Origin: Massilia sp. WG5
GTDB taxonomy: Bacteria; Pseudomonadota; Gammaproteobacteria; Burkholderiales; Burkholderiaceae_D
Reading direction: 5' to 3'
NCBI RefSeq assembly: GCF_001412595.2
Contig: NZ_CP012640.2
Location: 5,456,001-5,520,000, forward strand
Length of the DNA stretch: 64,000 bases
The position numbers and the translations under genes were made by a program. The notes below the pieces were generated by a model. That model saw only the letters and a program-made list of their open reading frames with translations. It was not told where the DNA came from and searched no databases. Shown piece by piece: positions 52,771 to 60,449 of the stretch (positions are counted from its first letter, which is position 1; every line of letters begins with the position of its first letter).

Positions 52771-53385
52771 GTGTTGCCGACACTGCTGACGGCGGCGCTG
52801 GCCGCCTTGCCCGCACTGCCGGCCGCCGCCCAGGCGCCGCTGCCGCTCGCCTCCTGCGCCGGGCCGGCGTATCCGCGCGAGGCGCTGCGCTACGAGCTCC
52901 AGGGCATCACGTCTCTGCGCTTCCATCTCGCCCCGGACGGCCGCGTCATCGGCGTGCAGGTCGCCAGGTCGAGCGGCTGGGCGATGCTCGACGATGCCGC
53001 CATCCACACCATCCAGGCCTGCAAGTTCACGCCGGCGCAGGCCGCGCGCGCCGGAGGCGCTGCGCTGCCCGTGCAATACGTCTGGGACCTGAGCGGCGGC
53101 GCCGTCCTGCGCCCGCACCTGGTGCCCGGCAGTTGCGCCGCGCACGGCCGCTTCGCCGCCTTCCAGCCCTACGAAAACGCGCCCAGCGGACCCGATGGAA
53201 TCAAGGTGCGCCTGCTGGTCGACGCCGCCGGCAAGCCGCATGGCGTGAAGCCGGAAGCGGCGGGCCTGGCGCCTGCGATGGCCGCCGCGCTGGTGAAGTA
53301 CGTGGAAAGCTGCCGCTTCGGCTTCGACCCGGGGCTGAAGGGCGAGCGCACCGACACCGCCTACGGCCGCGTGCTGCTCAGGTAA
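52771..53385 (+). CDS. Exported protein with two TonB C-terminal-like domains
   Basis: A 204-residue protein with a signal peptide (LLTAALAALPALPAAAQA) and two related halves: CAGPAYPREALRYELQGITSLRFHLAPDGRVIGVQVARSSGWAMLDDAA and PSGPDGIKVRLLVDAAGKPHGVKPEAAGLAPAM. The first is clearly TonB_C-like, the second more diverged. No membrane anchor or Pro-rich spacer exists, so it is not a complete TonB. The start is a GTG at 52771; the gene sits between lolA and rarA. Confidence 0.72.
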   Translation: MLPTLLTAALAALPALPAAAQAPLPLASCAGPAYPREALRYELQGITSLRFHLAPDGRVIGVQVARSSGWAMLDDAAIHTIQACKFTPAQAARAGGAALPVQYVWDLSGGAVLRPHLVPGSCAAHGRFAAFQPYENAPSGPDGIKVRLLVDAAGKPHGVKPEAAGLAPAMAAALVKYVESCRFGFDPGLKGERTDTAYGRVLLR

Positions 53386-53410
53386 GCTCAAGTAAGCTCA
53401 AGTAAGCTCA
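53381..53410. repeat. Three tandem 10-base repeats before rarA
   Basis: GGTAAGCTCA-AGTAAGCTCA-AGTAAGCTCA begins within the stop codon of the preceding gene. Copies 2 and 3 are identical and copy 1 differs in one base. Likely a slippage-prone microsatellite; no function is evident. Confidence 0.7.
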
Positions 53411-53796
53411 GTCAAGCATCCTGCCGTCTTGCCCGCCATCGGCTACACTGGCGGCATGGACAACCACGATCTTTTCAAGGCCGAGCCTTCGCCGCCGCTG
53501 GCCGAGGCCCTGCGCCCCAAGACCATCGCCGAAGTCATCGGCCAGAGCCACCTGCTGGGGCCGGGCAAGCCGCTCAACCTGGTGTTCCAGTCGGGCCGCC
53601 CGCATTCGATGATCCTGTGGGGCCCGCCGGGCGTCGGCAAGACCACGCTCGCGCGCCTGACCGCGAACGCCTTCGACTGCGAGTTCATCGCGCTGTCGGC
53701 GGTGCTGTCCGGCGTGAAGGACATCCGCGCGTCCATCGAACAGGCCGAGCATTACCTGGCCGGCGGCAAGCACACCATCCTCTTCATCGACGAGAT

Positions 53797-53822
53797 CCAC
53801 CGCTTCAACAAGGCAGTGAAAA
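53797..53822 (+). other. Left junction of the mobile element in rarA
   Basis: Host sequence ATCCACCGCTTCAACAAGGC, encoding IHRFNKA, is followed by AGTGAAAATC instead of the expected CAGCAGGACGC that encodes QQDA. The change of base composition occurs at the same position. The right junction is outside the window, so the exact target duplication or core cannot be determined. Confidence 0.75.
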
Positions 53823-53906
53823 TCATTATAAATCAATGGTTTAAACTGGTCAATTGTGCTTGTTTTGTGCTTGAAGCACAGCTCCAACTGCTGAAGATGG
53901 CTCCCC

Positions 53907-53914
53907 AAGGGAGG
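53907..53914 (+). promoter_or_regulatory. Strong ribosome-binding site of the element rarA
   Basis: AAGGGAGG stands 7 bases before the ATG at 53922 within the reading frame of the truncated host gene. Ribosomes that end at TGA 53927 would be close to this site, allowing coupled restart. Confidence 0.75.
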
Positions 53915-53921
53915 CCGCAAC

Positions 53922-55229
53922 ATGGCTGATCTGTTCGGAAGGGAGCCTAACCCACCGTTGGCCGAAGCTCTACGACCGCGGACTTTGGACGAAGTGATAG
54001 GACAGTCGCACCTACTAGGAGAAGGGAAGCCATTAAGGCTTGCGTTTCAGTCGGGTAAGCCTCACTCCATGATTTTTTGGGGACCGCCGGGTGTCGGTAA
54101 AACGACATTGGCACGGCTCACCGCATCAGCTTTTGATTGCAAATTTATTGCCCTGTCTGCTGTGTTCGCTGGAGTGAAGGACATCCGAGCTTCAATGGAA
54201 CAAGCAGAGCAAAACCTTGCTCAAGGCTCGCACACTATTCTTTTTGTGGATGAGATTCACCGATTTAATAAGTCACAACAAGATGCCCTCTTGCCCTATG
54301 TAGAGAGTGGGCTAGTGACCTTCATCGGTGCGACCACTGAAAATCCTTCGTTTGAAGTAAATTCAGCTTTGCTGTCCCGTGCTCAGGTGTATGTCCTGAA
54401 GTCACTCACTGAACAAGAGTTGAAACAACTGCTGACACGAGCCCAAGAGAAAGTTCTTGGACACCTTCAGTTTGACGAGATCGCTGTTGACACCATCGTT
54501 GGCTATGCAGATGGAGATGCACGAAGGTTCTTAAACCTACTAGAACAATGCGACACTTCGGCAAGTGCTTCAGGTGTGACGAAGATTGATGCTAACTTCG
54601 TTCAAAATGCACTGTCCCTGAACAGTAGAAGGTTTGATAAAGGTGGGGACAACTTCTACGACCAAATCTCTGCATTGCACAAGTCTGTTCGCGGCTCTCA
54701 TCCTGATGCTGCCCTCTACTGGCTGACAAGAATGTTGGACGGTGGTGCTGATCCCCGGTATCTTGCACGGCGCATTGTTCGTATGGCTTGGGAAGACATC
54801 GGTTTGGCCGATCCAAGAGCCATGCAGATTGCGAACGATGCTGCCTTAACCTATGAGCGTCTAGGTAGTCCTGAAGGAGAGTTGGCACTAGGCCAGGCAG
54901 TGATCTATCTGGCTGTCGCTGCCAAGAGCAATGCGGGTTACAACGCCTACAACCAGGCACGAGCGTTCGTAAAGAAGGACAAGAGCCGTGAAGTTCCTGT
55001 TCATCTTCGCAACGCACCTACCAAACTGATGAAAGAACTTGGATATGGGCATGAATACCGATATGCTCATGATGAACCCAACGCGTATGCTGCTGGCGAG
55101 ACTTACCTTCCTGAAGGCATAGAAGAACCTCATTGGTATCAGCCGGTGCCAAGGGGATTGGAGATCAAGATAGGTGAGAAGCTGGCTCTGTTGAAGAAGT
55201 GGGATGCAGAAGCTGGGGAACAAGAATAA
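53922..55229 (+). CDS. rarA: Complete element-encoded RarA (replacement copy)
   Basis: A full 435-residue RarA/MgsA AAA+ ATPase that acts at stalled replication forks. It has Walker [10 protein letters not shown] (about residue 52), Walker B FVDEIHRF, sensor 1 [12 protein letters not shown], Arg finger region SRAQVY and the C-terminal [11 protein letters not shown] ... [11 protein letters not shown] ... [13 protein letters not shown]. Its first 115 residues are close to the interrupted host gene, but the DNA uses different codons and is AT-richer. The protein is encoded in the element and starts at an ATG overlapping the truncated host frame, with a strong ribosome site, so host promoter and coupling could keep RarA activity after insertion. 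Confidence 0.95.
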   Translation: MADLFGREPNPPLAEALRPRTLDEVIGQSHLLGEGKPLRLAFQSGKPHSMIFWGPPGVGKTTLARLTASAFDCKFIALSAVFAGVKDIRASMEQAEQNLAQGSHTILFVDEIHRFNKSQQDALLPYVESGLVTFIGATTENPSFEVNSALLSRAQVYVLKSLTEQELKQLLTRAQEKVLGHLQFDEIAVDTIVGYADGDARRFLNLLEQCDTSASASGVTKIDANFVQNALSLNSRRFDKGGDNFYDQISALHKSVRGSHPDAALYWLTRMLDGGADPRYLARRIVRMAWEDIGLADPRAMQIANDAALTYERLGSPEGELALGQAVIYLAVAAKSNAGYNAYNQARAFVKKDKSREVPVHLRNAPTKLMKELGYGHEYRYAHDEPNAYAAGETYLPEGIEEPHWYQPVPRGLEIKIGEKLALLKKWDAEAGEQE

Positions 55230-55254
55230 ATCTTTGATTGAGGTAGGAGCGCTT

Positions 55255-56175
55255 ATGGCCGATCAAAAACTGATGATCGCAGCACGAAACAAAAAGGGGC
55301 AGATCGGCTATCTATCTGAAGGACTTTCTCTTCCAGAGTTTGCTGAACTCTTCAGATCCAAGGGTGATCTGCGGATTTTGATGGATTATTCGCCAGTCAT
55401 TGAAGAACTGCATAGGTTGCATAAAGTGGCGGGCAGTGAGGGCATCCTAAAAAAATACAATTCCTTATTCAATTTTTGGCAGGATGCAAAGACCTATACT
55501 AAAGAGTCGGTAAAGATATCAAAGAGTGAAGAATTGAGCACGCAAGCAAATTCTTTGATCAATGACCTTCACATCGAGCTTCAGAAAAGCGGAACGATAT
55601 TGAGTTCAAAGTGGGGTTCGCAACTGTCCGAATCTCGCGATGTCGTCAATAACATTCAAAGAGATTCGAATATCTACATTGATACACTGCTGTGCTTCAT
55701 ACATTCGAAGGCTTCATTGGAAATTGCCTCGTTTAAGAACGATGTAACGCTATCTGGTTACGGTCAATTCCTTGAAGAATTCATTGATGGCATCTACAGG
55801 CGACTTTTGAGAGATAGTCGGCCACAAGATTCTTTCTTAAAATTTATAGCCTTTGAACAGCCAAAAAACTTGCAAAGCTACCTTGATCTTGAGCATGGCA
55901 ACGAAACTCCTGATCAGTTCCTTCTGCGAACTTTGAATTCAAGGAGCACTTCTAATGGATATGACGAACACGATGGGTACTATCGTGAAGTATCTATCCG
56001 TTATCCGAGCTTTACAAACGAATTCGTTTCGATAGTAGAGTTGTTCAGAGACCTACTTCATAAAATATCGTCGGTCAACGCTTTACTAGCTAAGCTGAAG
56101 GAGGGTGGCTATCAATGGGACGATAATTCTCACTTCGTAGATGAGCTAAGAGAAAATATTCATCTGCTGAGGTAA
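55255..56175 (+). CDS. Unrecognised protein downstream of element rarA
   Basis: A 306-residue mostly helical, charged protein. The start at ATG 55255 is chosen because AGGAG lies five bases before it; a longer frame begins inside rarA at 55204. Charged helical stretches at about residues 60-110 and a helical C-terminus (FRDLLHKISSVNALLAKLKEGGY) may form coiled coils. No motif for nuclease, ATPase or membrane segment is visible. It lies 25 bases after rarA and before a strong bidirectional terminator, so it is probably in the host rarA transcription unit. In a defence-rich element it is a candidate for a defence or element-maintenance function, but I cannot assign one. Confidence 0.7.
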   Translation: MADQKLMIAARNKKGQIGYLSEGLSLPEFAELFRSKGDLRILMDYSPVIEELHRLHKVAGSEGILKKYNSLFNFWQDAKTYTKESVKISKSEELSTQANSLINDLHIELQKSGTILSSKWGSQLSESRDVVNNIQRDSNIYIDTLLCFIHSKASLEIASFKNDVTLSGYGQFLEEFIDGIYRRLLRDSRPQDSFLKFIAFEQPKNLQSYLDLEHGNETPDQFLLRTLNSRSTSNGYDEHDGYYREVSIRYPSFTNEFVSIVELFRDLLHKISSVNALLAKLKEGGYQWDDNSHFVDELRENIHLLR

Positions 56176-56331
56176 AACTACATAAGGAAAATCAAGCGAG
56201 AGGGCTGGATGCTAAGAACAAAATCCTATGCCATCGGCACAACGACGCAAAATTGCCAAAGCATCTTTGATGCAGATTTCGTCGCTAGTCAATCTCATTG
56301 ATTTGACGAAAAAAGAAAAGAACAGCTAAAC

Positions 56332-56363
56332 AAAAAGGCCCAGGAATGAGGGCCTTTTTTTCG
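56332..56363. terminator. Bidirectional rho-independent terminator
   Basis: AAAAAGGCCC (56332-56341) and GGGCCTTTTT (56350-56359) form a perfect stem with an 8-base loop and T-runs on both strands. It ends the rarA unit on the plus strand and the Kiwa pair on the minus strand. The plus-strand tail reads TTTTTTTCGTC. Confidence 0.9.
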
Positions 56364-56424
56364 TCTTGTAATCTTAGGGCTCAAGAATCTATGTGATAGC
56401 CCCAACGAGGATCATAGACCTCGC

Positions 56425-57273
56425 TCATCCAGCCCCGTTTCCGCCTATCAACTGAACAGAATTTGCCAAGCGTTTTTCTTTTCCAAATGGGGTGGTGTAG
56501 AAACGCTGTTCAACTCCATATAATAAAAATTTTAGTTCTTCGTCGCTGGAAACCTGGACCGCCTGCAAATCCTGATCAAATTTTAACCTCGCAGAACAAT
56601 AACTCTCAACATAACCGAGCATTAGACCGCGATCTTCCTCTGACATGCTGGCTAGGGTATCCAAAGCAAGAGCAACACGCTTTCTGTTTGGCTTAGATAC
56701 CTTTGATTTATCGAAGCCGTTTTGGGCTTCGACGAACGGCATCTCAAGAAACTTTACAACTTCTTCGTCCGTCGCTTCCTTATAAAGCTCATCAATTCCC
56801 TTAAAGATGCTAGAAATGGTCGCCAGGTTTTTGAACACCAATGTATCCGACTGTTTCAGGTAGACGGCATCTGGTTGCGAGTTTACGACCAAGCGATTAT
56901 CGGTCTGCTCAAGTTGAGCCACCTCGCCAAATGCGATCATCTTTCTAGAAAGGAATAAGGATGGGGTCACTTTTTGAAAGTAATAGTCGCCGTCCTGGAT
57001 GGCACACAGATAGGATATCTTGGTGAATTGGCTTCTTGTCAGCTCATCATATTCAGCAGGCACAAAATCGACTTTGAGTAGATCTATACAAAACTGCTTG
57101 CTACTGAACTGTTCAATTTTGAACCAAGAATCCTCATCTAGGTTGTGATCGGTGCTGTAGTCAACGCACATTCCTGGAGCAATAACTTCAATGTCGAAAA
57201 GGGTTTTATCCGATAGAAGTTTGAAGATCTTCTTTTTGCCATTTCCCTTGATTTTTGCCAACACATAATGCAT
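56425..57273 (-). CDS. kwaB: Kiwa-like KwaB (DUF4868 type)
   Basis: A 282-residue soluble protein. Order, size and the C-terminal segment EELKFLLYGVEQRFYTTPFGKEKRLANSVQL fit KwaB of Kiwa, a two-gene antiphage system with a DUF4868 protein. The protein has mixed alpha/beta character with an N-terminal region MHYVLAKIKGNGKKKIFKLLSDKTLFDIEVI. In Kiwa, KwaB is the effector that interferes with phage DNA or late gene expression after a signal from membrane protein KwaA. The ATG follows GAGAGGGG by 7 bases. Recognition is by memory of the family pattern; a profile search would be decisive. Confidence 0.6.
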   Translation of the reverse strand: MHYVLAKIKGNGKKKIFKLLSDKTLFDIEVIAPGMCVDYSTDHNLDEDSWFKIEQFSSKQFCIDLLKVDFVPAEYDELTRSQFTKISYLCAIQDGDYYFQKVTPSLFLSRKMIAFGEVAQLEQTDNRLVVNSQPDAVYLKQSDTLVFKNLATISSIFKGIDELYKEATDEEVVKFLEMPFVEAQNGFDKSKVSKPNRKRVALALDTLASMSEEDRGLMLGYVESYCSARLKFDQDLQAVQVSSDEELKFLLYGVEQRFYTTPFGKEKRLANSVQLIGGNGAG

Positions 57274-57276
57274 TCG

Positions 57277-57822
57277 TCAACCCCTCTCTATAAATGTGTA
57301 ATCGTTTATTCTATTGACTGTAGGAATATCAATTTCATTTGGTGTTTTATAACGGTGTCGGCTTATTAAGAAGATTGACGCACCGTTCTTTGTCGTAATG
57401 TTGTAAAACTCGAAGCCGAAAAGCAGAAACAGAGGATTAAAATACAGAGCCTGAGACAAAAATGTGAAGACGAAAAGAAGTCCGTAGACAAACACTAGAG
57501 TTTCTTCGTTTGACACACTTAGCGCAACAAAGAAGTAGCCCAGGTAGCTGGGTAAGAAGCTATTGTTCGCATGCTCAATACTGACTATGTCGCCTGCTAC
57601 AAATCGATCCTTGCCTAACTTTGAACTGAGAACAATGCTTAGCAGAGTAAGGGTTATAGGGACCGATAAATAGACTCCATATGAGACTGCATTGGGAAGT
57701 TTATTTAGATAAATAAGGCATTTGAAGAAATGTGCTAAGGTATGGCCCTTTTGCACAAGGAAGATAATTACCAATAGCGATGTAGCATTGAAGGTTAGTA
57801 AAACCCGAAACAAAAAATTCAT
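57277..57822 (-). CDS. kwaA: Kiwa-like KwaA membrane protein
   Basis: A 181-residue protein with four hydrophobic segments (about residues 5-24, 45-66, 88-106 and 110-130) and a cytoplasmic-looking C-terminus holding FNPLFLLFGFEFYNITTKNGASIFLISRHRYKTPNEI. Size, four-helix form and position three bases before the KwaB-like gene match KwaA, the membrane sensor of Kiwa. It is AT-rich and upstream of it a 289-base region holds a divergent promoter for the DUF4365 gene. Confidence 0.62.
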   Translation of the reverse strand: MNFLFRVLLTFNATSLLVIIFLVQKGHTLAHFFKCLIYLNKLPNAVSYGVYLSVPITLTLLSIVLSSKLGKDRFVAGDIVSIEHANNSFLPSYLGYFFVALSVSNEETLVFVYGLLFVFTFLSQALYFNPLFLLFGFEFYNITTKNGASIFLISRHRYKTPNEIDIPTVNRINDYTFIERG

Positions 57823-58040
57823 AATTGCGCTATCACCCTTTTGTTTGCATGATCTGTCGGCACGATCCCTAGCCCTACATGCGGGAAACCTTCATTTTTA
57901 CTACCATAAGATACATTAGAAGGGCAATTTCCGCAACGCAAGGGACTAAACCCTAGCTATTGTGGTAGTCGCTCTTTGCCTTGACGCCATTCTCGTGAAA
58001 GCTAAGTGGAAGCCAAGCGCTCAAGATCATTAGGAATTTG

Positions 58041-58068
58041 TTGATGATTAGGAATAGTTGTATATAAT
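58041..58068 (+). promoter_or_regulatory. Promoter of DUF4365 gene
   Basis: TTGATG (58041-58046), a 16-base spacer and a consensus TATAAT (58063-58068) lie 43 bases before the ATG at 58112. The -10 is inside an imperfect GTTG...CAAC dyad. Nothing else is seen in the 289-base space 57823-58111. Confidence 0.65.
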
Positions 58069-58111
58069 CAACACATCTTCTATCCTTCACTTACAGAACT
58101 GAACAAGCATC

Positions 58112-58933
58112 ATGCCAAAAAGAATCGAGACACATCGTATTGACACAAAAGCCGTAAGACACATCTTCACTCACTTGAACGAGCATTGGCTGGTTCGTAG
58201 CCTGGACGAGAGGGACTACGGCATTGATCTCCAGCTTGAGCGTTATGACATGGACGATGCAACGGGTGACTTCATCTTTGTTCAGGTGAAGGGAACAGAC
58301 GCGGAGTTTAAAGATAGCGTCAAGCTGGGAGGCTTCCCGGTGGACACGATCAACTATGCTCTCATGTTTGATGTTCCGTTCTTCCTTTTCCATACATCAA
58401 ACGCATCAAAGCAGACCAAGTTTGTGTGGCTACAGAAGTATGTGGAATTGAAGCTAGACAGGGACACGCCAAATTGGAAGAGTCAGGATAGCGTGACCAT
58501 CTACTTCCCTGATGAGAACGACCTTCAGAGCAATGACGACAAGATTGCTGACATCATCAGGAGAGAGAAGTTAAGGAAGGTCGGAGTCAAGTTTCTTGCA
58601 GATTATGAAGCCCTTGCACTGCACGGCAGGTCGGTCATCGCAGACGGCCAAATAGGCGTTGCACAAGGCTGTGCTTCACTCGCCCGAAGGCTTCTAAAGC
58701 TATCTTCTTTCATTGAAGAGTATAGATACCTGGTGCAGGAAGGCGATTACGCCGATTTCAGCACTTTACCAAGCGCATTTGACAACATAAACACCGTGGG
58801 CAAGGTGGACTCTGCCGACCGAGATACAGTGATCTCAGCCATGAAGTTCCTCAAAGGGGTGAAGGACGCCTTTCTGAGTCAAGATGAACATGATGAGCTT
58901 AGGGAGATCTTAAGAATAGACTCAGCCTACTAA
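58112..58933 (+). CDS. DUF4365 protein with PD-(D/E)XK nuclease-like core
   Basis: A 273-residue protein. The N-terminal 150 residues fit DUF4365: EHWLVRSLDERDYGIDLQLERYD, FIFVQVKGTDAEFKDS. D39 in GID and Q58-X-K60 in VQVKGT are in the pattern of the PD-(D/E)XK restriction-like fold. The rest is helical, without known motif. Proteins of this domain often occur in defence islands, fused or next to other antiphage genes. The divergence from the Kiwa pair suggests a shared control region. The DNA target, if any, is unknown. Confidence 0.7.
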   Translation: MPKRIETHRIDTKAVRHIFTHLNEHWLVRSLDERDYGIDLQLERYDMDDATGDFIFVQVKGTDAEFKDSVKLGGFPVDTINYALMFDVPFFLFHTSNASKQTKFVWLQKYVELKLDRDTPNWKSQDSVTIYFPDENDLQSNDDKIADIIRREKLRKVGVKFLADYEALALHGRSVIADGQIGVAQGCASLARRLLKLSSFIEEYRYLVQEGDYADFSTLPSAFDNINTVGKVDSADRDTVISAMKFLKGVKDAFLSQDEHDELREILRIDSAY

Positions 58934-58981
58934 AACATGCACAAAAACCTAAGAAGAACCATATTTTTAAACAAAAATAGC

Positions 58982-59009
58982 TGGACGCTTAAAATCTAAT
59001 CTATATAAT
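58982..59009 (+). promoter_or_regulatory. Promoter of the H-NS-like gene
   Basis: TGGACG (58982-58987), 16-base spacer and TATAAT (59004-59009), 58 bases before the ATG at 59067. Confidence 0.55.
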
Positions 59010-59066
59010 TATCCTTGTGGTTATGTTTTAATCCTTCTTTTAATTTCACTTTTCAGGGAGTTCACG

Positions 59067-59810
59067 ATGCTTCGCTACCAGGAACAAGAGCAAAAAAAAC
59101 AAAATATTCTTACTGCATTGAAGGACTGCACTGATGAGCAGGAATTTCAGCAGCTTCAACAAGACCTCTTCAACCTGAATAAGCAGATGAAGCAGGACAA
59201 GGAAGAATATGAGGGCAAGGTAAGCACTGCATTGAAGAGCCTGAGCGAACTTGAAATTGACTTCGCAAAGCTCATGGCTTCGCATGTCTACAACCCCGAC
59301 GATGTAAAGGCTTACGCCGAGCAACAAGGATGGATCAAACCTTCCCATGTAGTCAGCAAGGAAGGCGATCAACTTGCCAACAAGCAGAGCAAGCGTAAAG
59401 ATGAGCCTAAAGAAGCGCTGATTATCGGCACCTTCAACTTTGCCGACTATGGCTTTGAAATGCCAAAAAACGCAAAAGGTGAACCGATGAGTAACGATAC
59501 TTCCTTTGAATGGGATTGGAACAAGAATTATATCGGCCGTGGTTGGCAGCCTCAGTTTATCAAAGCTATTACTGCTAAAGGCTATGAACATGTTGTTGCG
59601 AATGCTTCGCCACAGTTCAAAGATTGGCTTGCCCAATTTAAGGAAGGACAAAAAGCCAAAGCCGGACAAAAGATTTACGAGAACAAGCGCGATTTTCTTA
59701 ATCGCTTCGGGATCAAGCCCGCCGATGCCGACAAGATTGATTTTAATTTTGGAAGTGAAGAAAGCAAAGGCGAAGCCCAAGCAGCTTCACACGCCAAGCG
59801 CAGGAAATAA
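59067..59810 (+). CDS. Coiled-coil protein with H-NS-like C-terminal motif
   Basis: A 247-residue protein. Residues 1-75 are almost all helical and charged and look like a coiled coil (EQEFQQLQQDLFNLNKQMKQDKEEYEGKV). The C-terminal half holds WDWNKNYIGRGWQPQFIKAITAKGYE (residues about 150-173), which is close to the W-x-G-x-G-x-x-P-x-x-I core by which H-NS proteins read AT-rich DNA. The tail is basic (ASHAKRRK). This architecture suggests a silencer for the AT-rich element or for invading phage DNA. Homology is not proven, and an alternative is an unrelated phage-type DNA-binding protein. Confidence 0.55.
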   Translation: MLRYQEQEQKKQNILTALKDCTDEQEFQQLQQDLFNLNKQMKQDKEEYEGKVSTALKSLSELEIDFAKLMASHVYNPDDVKAYAEQQGWIKPSHVVSKEGDQLANKQSKRKDEPKEALIIGTFNFADYGFEMPKNAKGEPMSNDTSFEWDWNKNYIGRGWQPQFIKAITAKGYEHVVANASPQFKDWLAQFKEGQKAKAGQKIYENKRDFLNRFGIKPADADKIDFNFGSEESKGEAQAASHAKRRK

Positions 59811-59830
59811 AATCGGCACGATCAACGAAA

Positions 59831-59855
59831 GCCACCCTTCGGGGTGGTTTTTTTT
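59831..59855 (+). terminator. Rho-independent terminator after the H-NS-like gene
   Basis: CCACCC-TTCG-GGGTGG (59832-59847) with a stable TTCG tetraloop and eight T residues. The tail TTTTTTTTCGTCC is like the other two terminators of the element. Confidence 0.9.
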
Positions 59856-60064
59856 CGTCCCTACGATTGCGAATTCAAATTTCTGTTAAGAGCATACGGA
59901 CTGCGACAGCAGAAACGAAGGCTTCAGCCTTTAAAGGGGAGGGGCGAAGACCTGGAACTTATTCCATGAGTAGACTTTGAATTTCACTACACTTGTTCTC
60001 TCCATTAAGGAGGTTGCTACCCGCAACCTTTAACCCTTCCTAACGGATTCTGCCTTCGGAAAAA

Positions 60065-60345
60065 TTCTACCTTTCTTTCTGAAAATTCTACCTTTCGGAA
60101 AATTTCAAGTTGATCAGAAAAATTTTTAAAACCAAAAAGCAGCCGAATTCAGCCGTTTTCATCCTAAGTATTCTACCTTTTCTACCTTTTTAAAGCAGAA
60201 AATAAGAAAGGTAGAATTTAGAAAGCCTGTATTTATCTAGGCTCCAGCCGAATTTCTACCTTTTCTAACTTTTCTACCTTTTTACCAAAGACTTTTAAAA
60301 TCGCATTTTTCTAAGGCTCTTTTTCAGGACCCCAAGAAGGTAGAA
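60065..60345. repeat. Array of TTCTACCTT repeats, candidate replication origin
   Basis: The 594-base non-coding space 59856-60449 contains direct copies of TTCTACCTT(T) at 60065, 60086, 60171, 60180, 60254 and 60272, a variant TTCTAACTT at 60263, and inverted copies AAGGTAGAA at 60208 and 60337. Copies at 60171/60180 and 60254/60263/60272 are spaced exactly 9 bases apart. The sequence around is strongly AT-rich. The layout, just before a small basic protein and a primase-helicase, fits an iteron-type origin. Binding sites for a repressor are the alternative. Confidence 0.72.
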
Positions 60346-60389
60346 AGTAGAATCTTTCAAAATATTTTAAGAAAAACGATTGAAAAGTA

Positions 60390-60417
60390 TTGACAATATT
60401 TTTTAATTTAATATAAG
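60390..60417 (+). promoter_or_regulatory. Strong promoter of the replication module
   Basis: Consensus TTGACA (60390-60395), 16-base spacer, TATAAG (60412-60417) in an AT-rich block directly after the repeat array. It precedes the small gene at 60450 by 32 bases. Control by proteins bound to the repeats is likely. Confidence 0.72.
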
Positions 60418-60449
60418 TATATGCATGAACAAGAACTTAGGAGAAGATT

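Larger units (their letters stand above)
53456..53929 (+). pseudogene. rarA: Truncated host rarA (5' part) running into foreign DNA
   Basis: The host replication-associated AAA+ gene starts at ATG 53456 ([30 protein letters not shown]) and matches RarA through Walker [10 protein letters not shown] and [11 protein letters not shown], about 120 residues. From base 53815 the sequence is foreign: the following 37 codons ([17 protein letters not shown]...) have no RarA similarity, and the frame ends at TGA 53927-53929. The missing part is the rest of the AAA+ module, sensor 2 and the C-terminal tetramerisation domain, so the product cannot be functional. The TGA overlaps the start codon of a complete second rarA. 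Confidence 0.9.

Noticed and set aside
53429..53455. Longer start for the truncated rarA frame
   Set aside because: The nine codons before ATG 53456 are not RarA-like, and the ATG gives the family N-terminus.
54592..55223. Minus-strand frames opposite the element rarA (141 and 111 codons)
   Set aside because: They have no motif and overlap a gene with complete AAA+ motifs.
55204..55254. Longer start of the unknown gene inside rarA
   Set aside because: The ATG at 55255 has AGGAG five bases upstream, whereas the earlier start at 55204 has no ribosome site and lies in the rarA coding end.
60065..60345. CRISPR array
   Set aside because: Repeat unit is 9 bases, spacing is too short and irregular, copies occur in both directions and no cas gene is present. 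Iteron-like repeats fit better.
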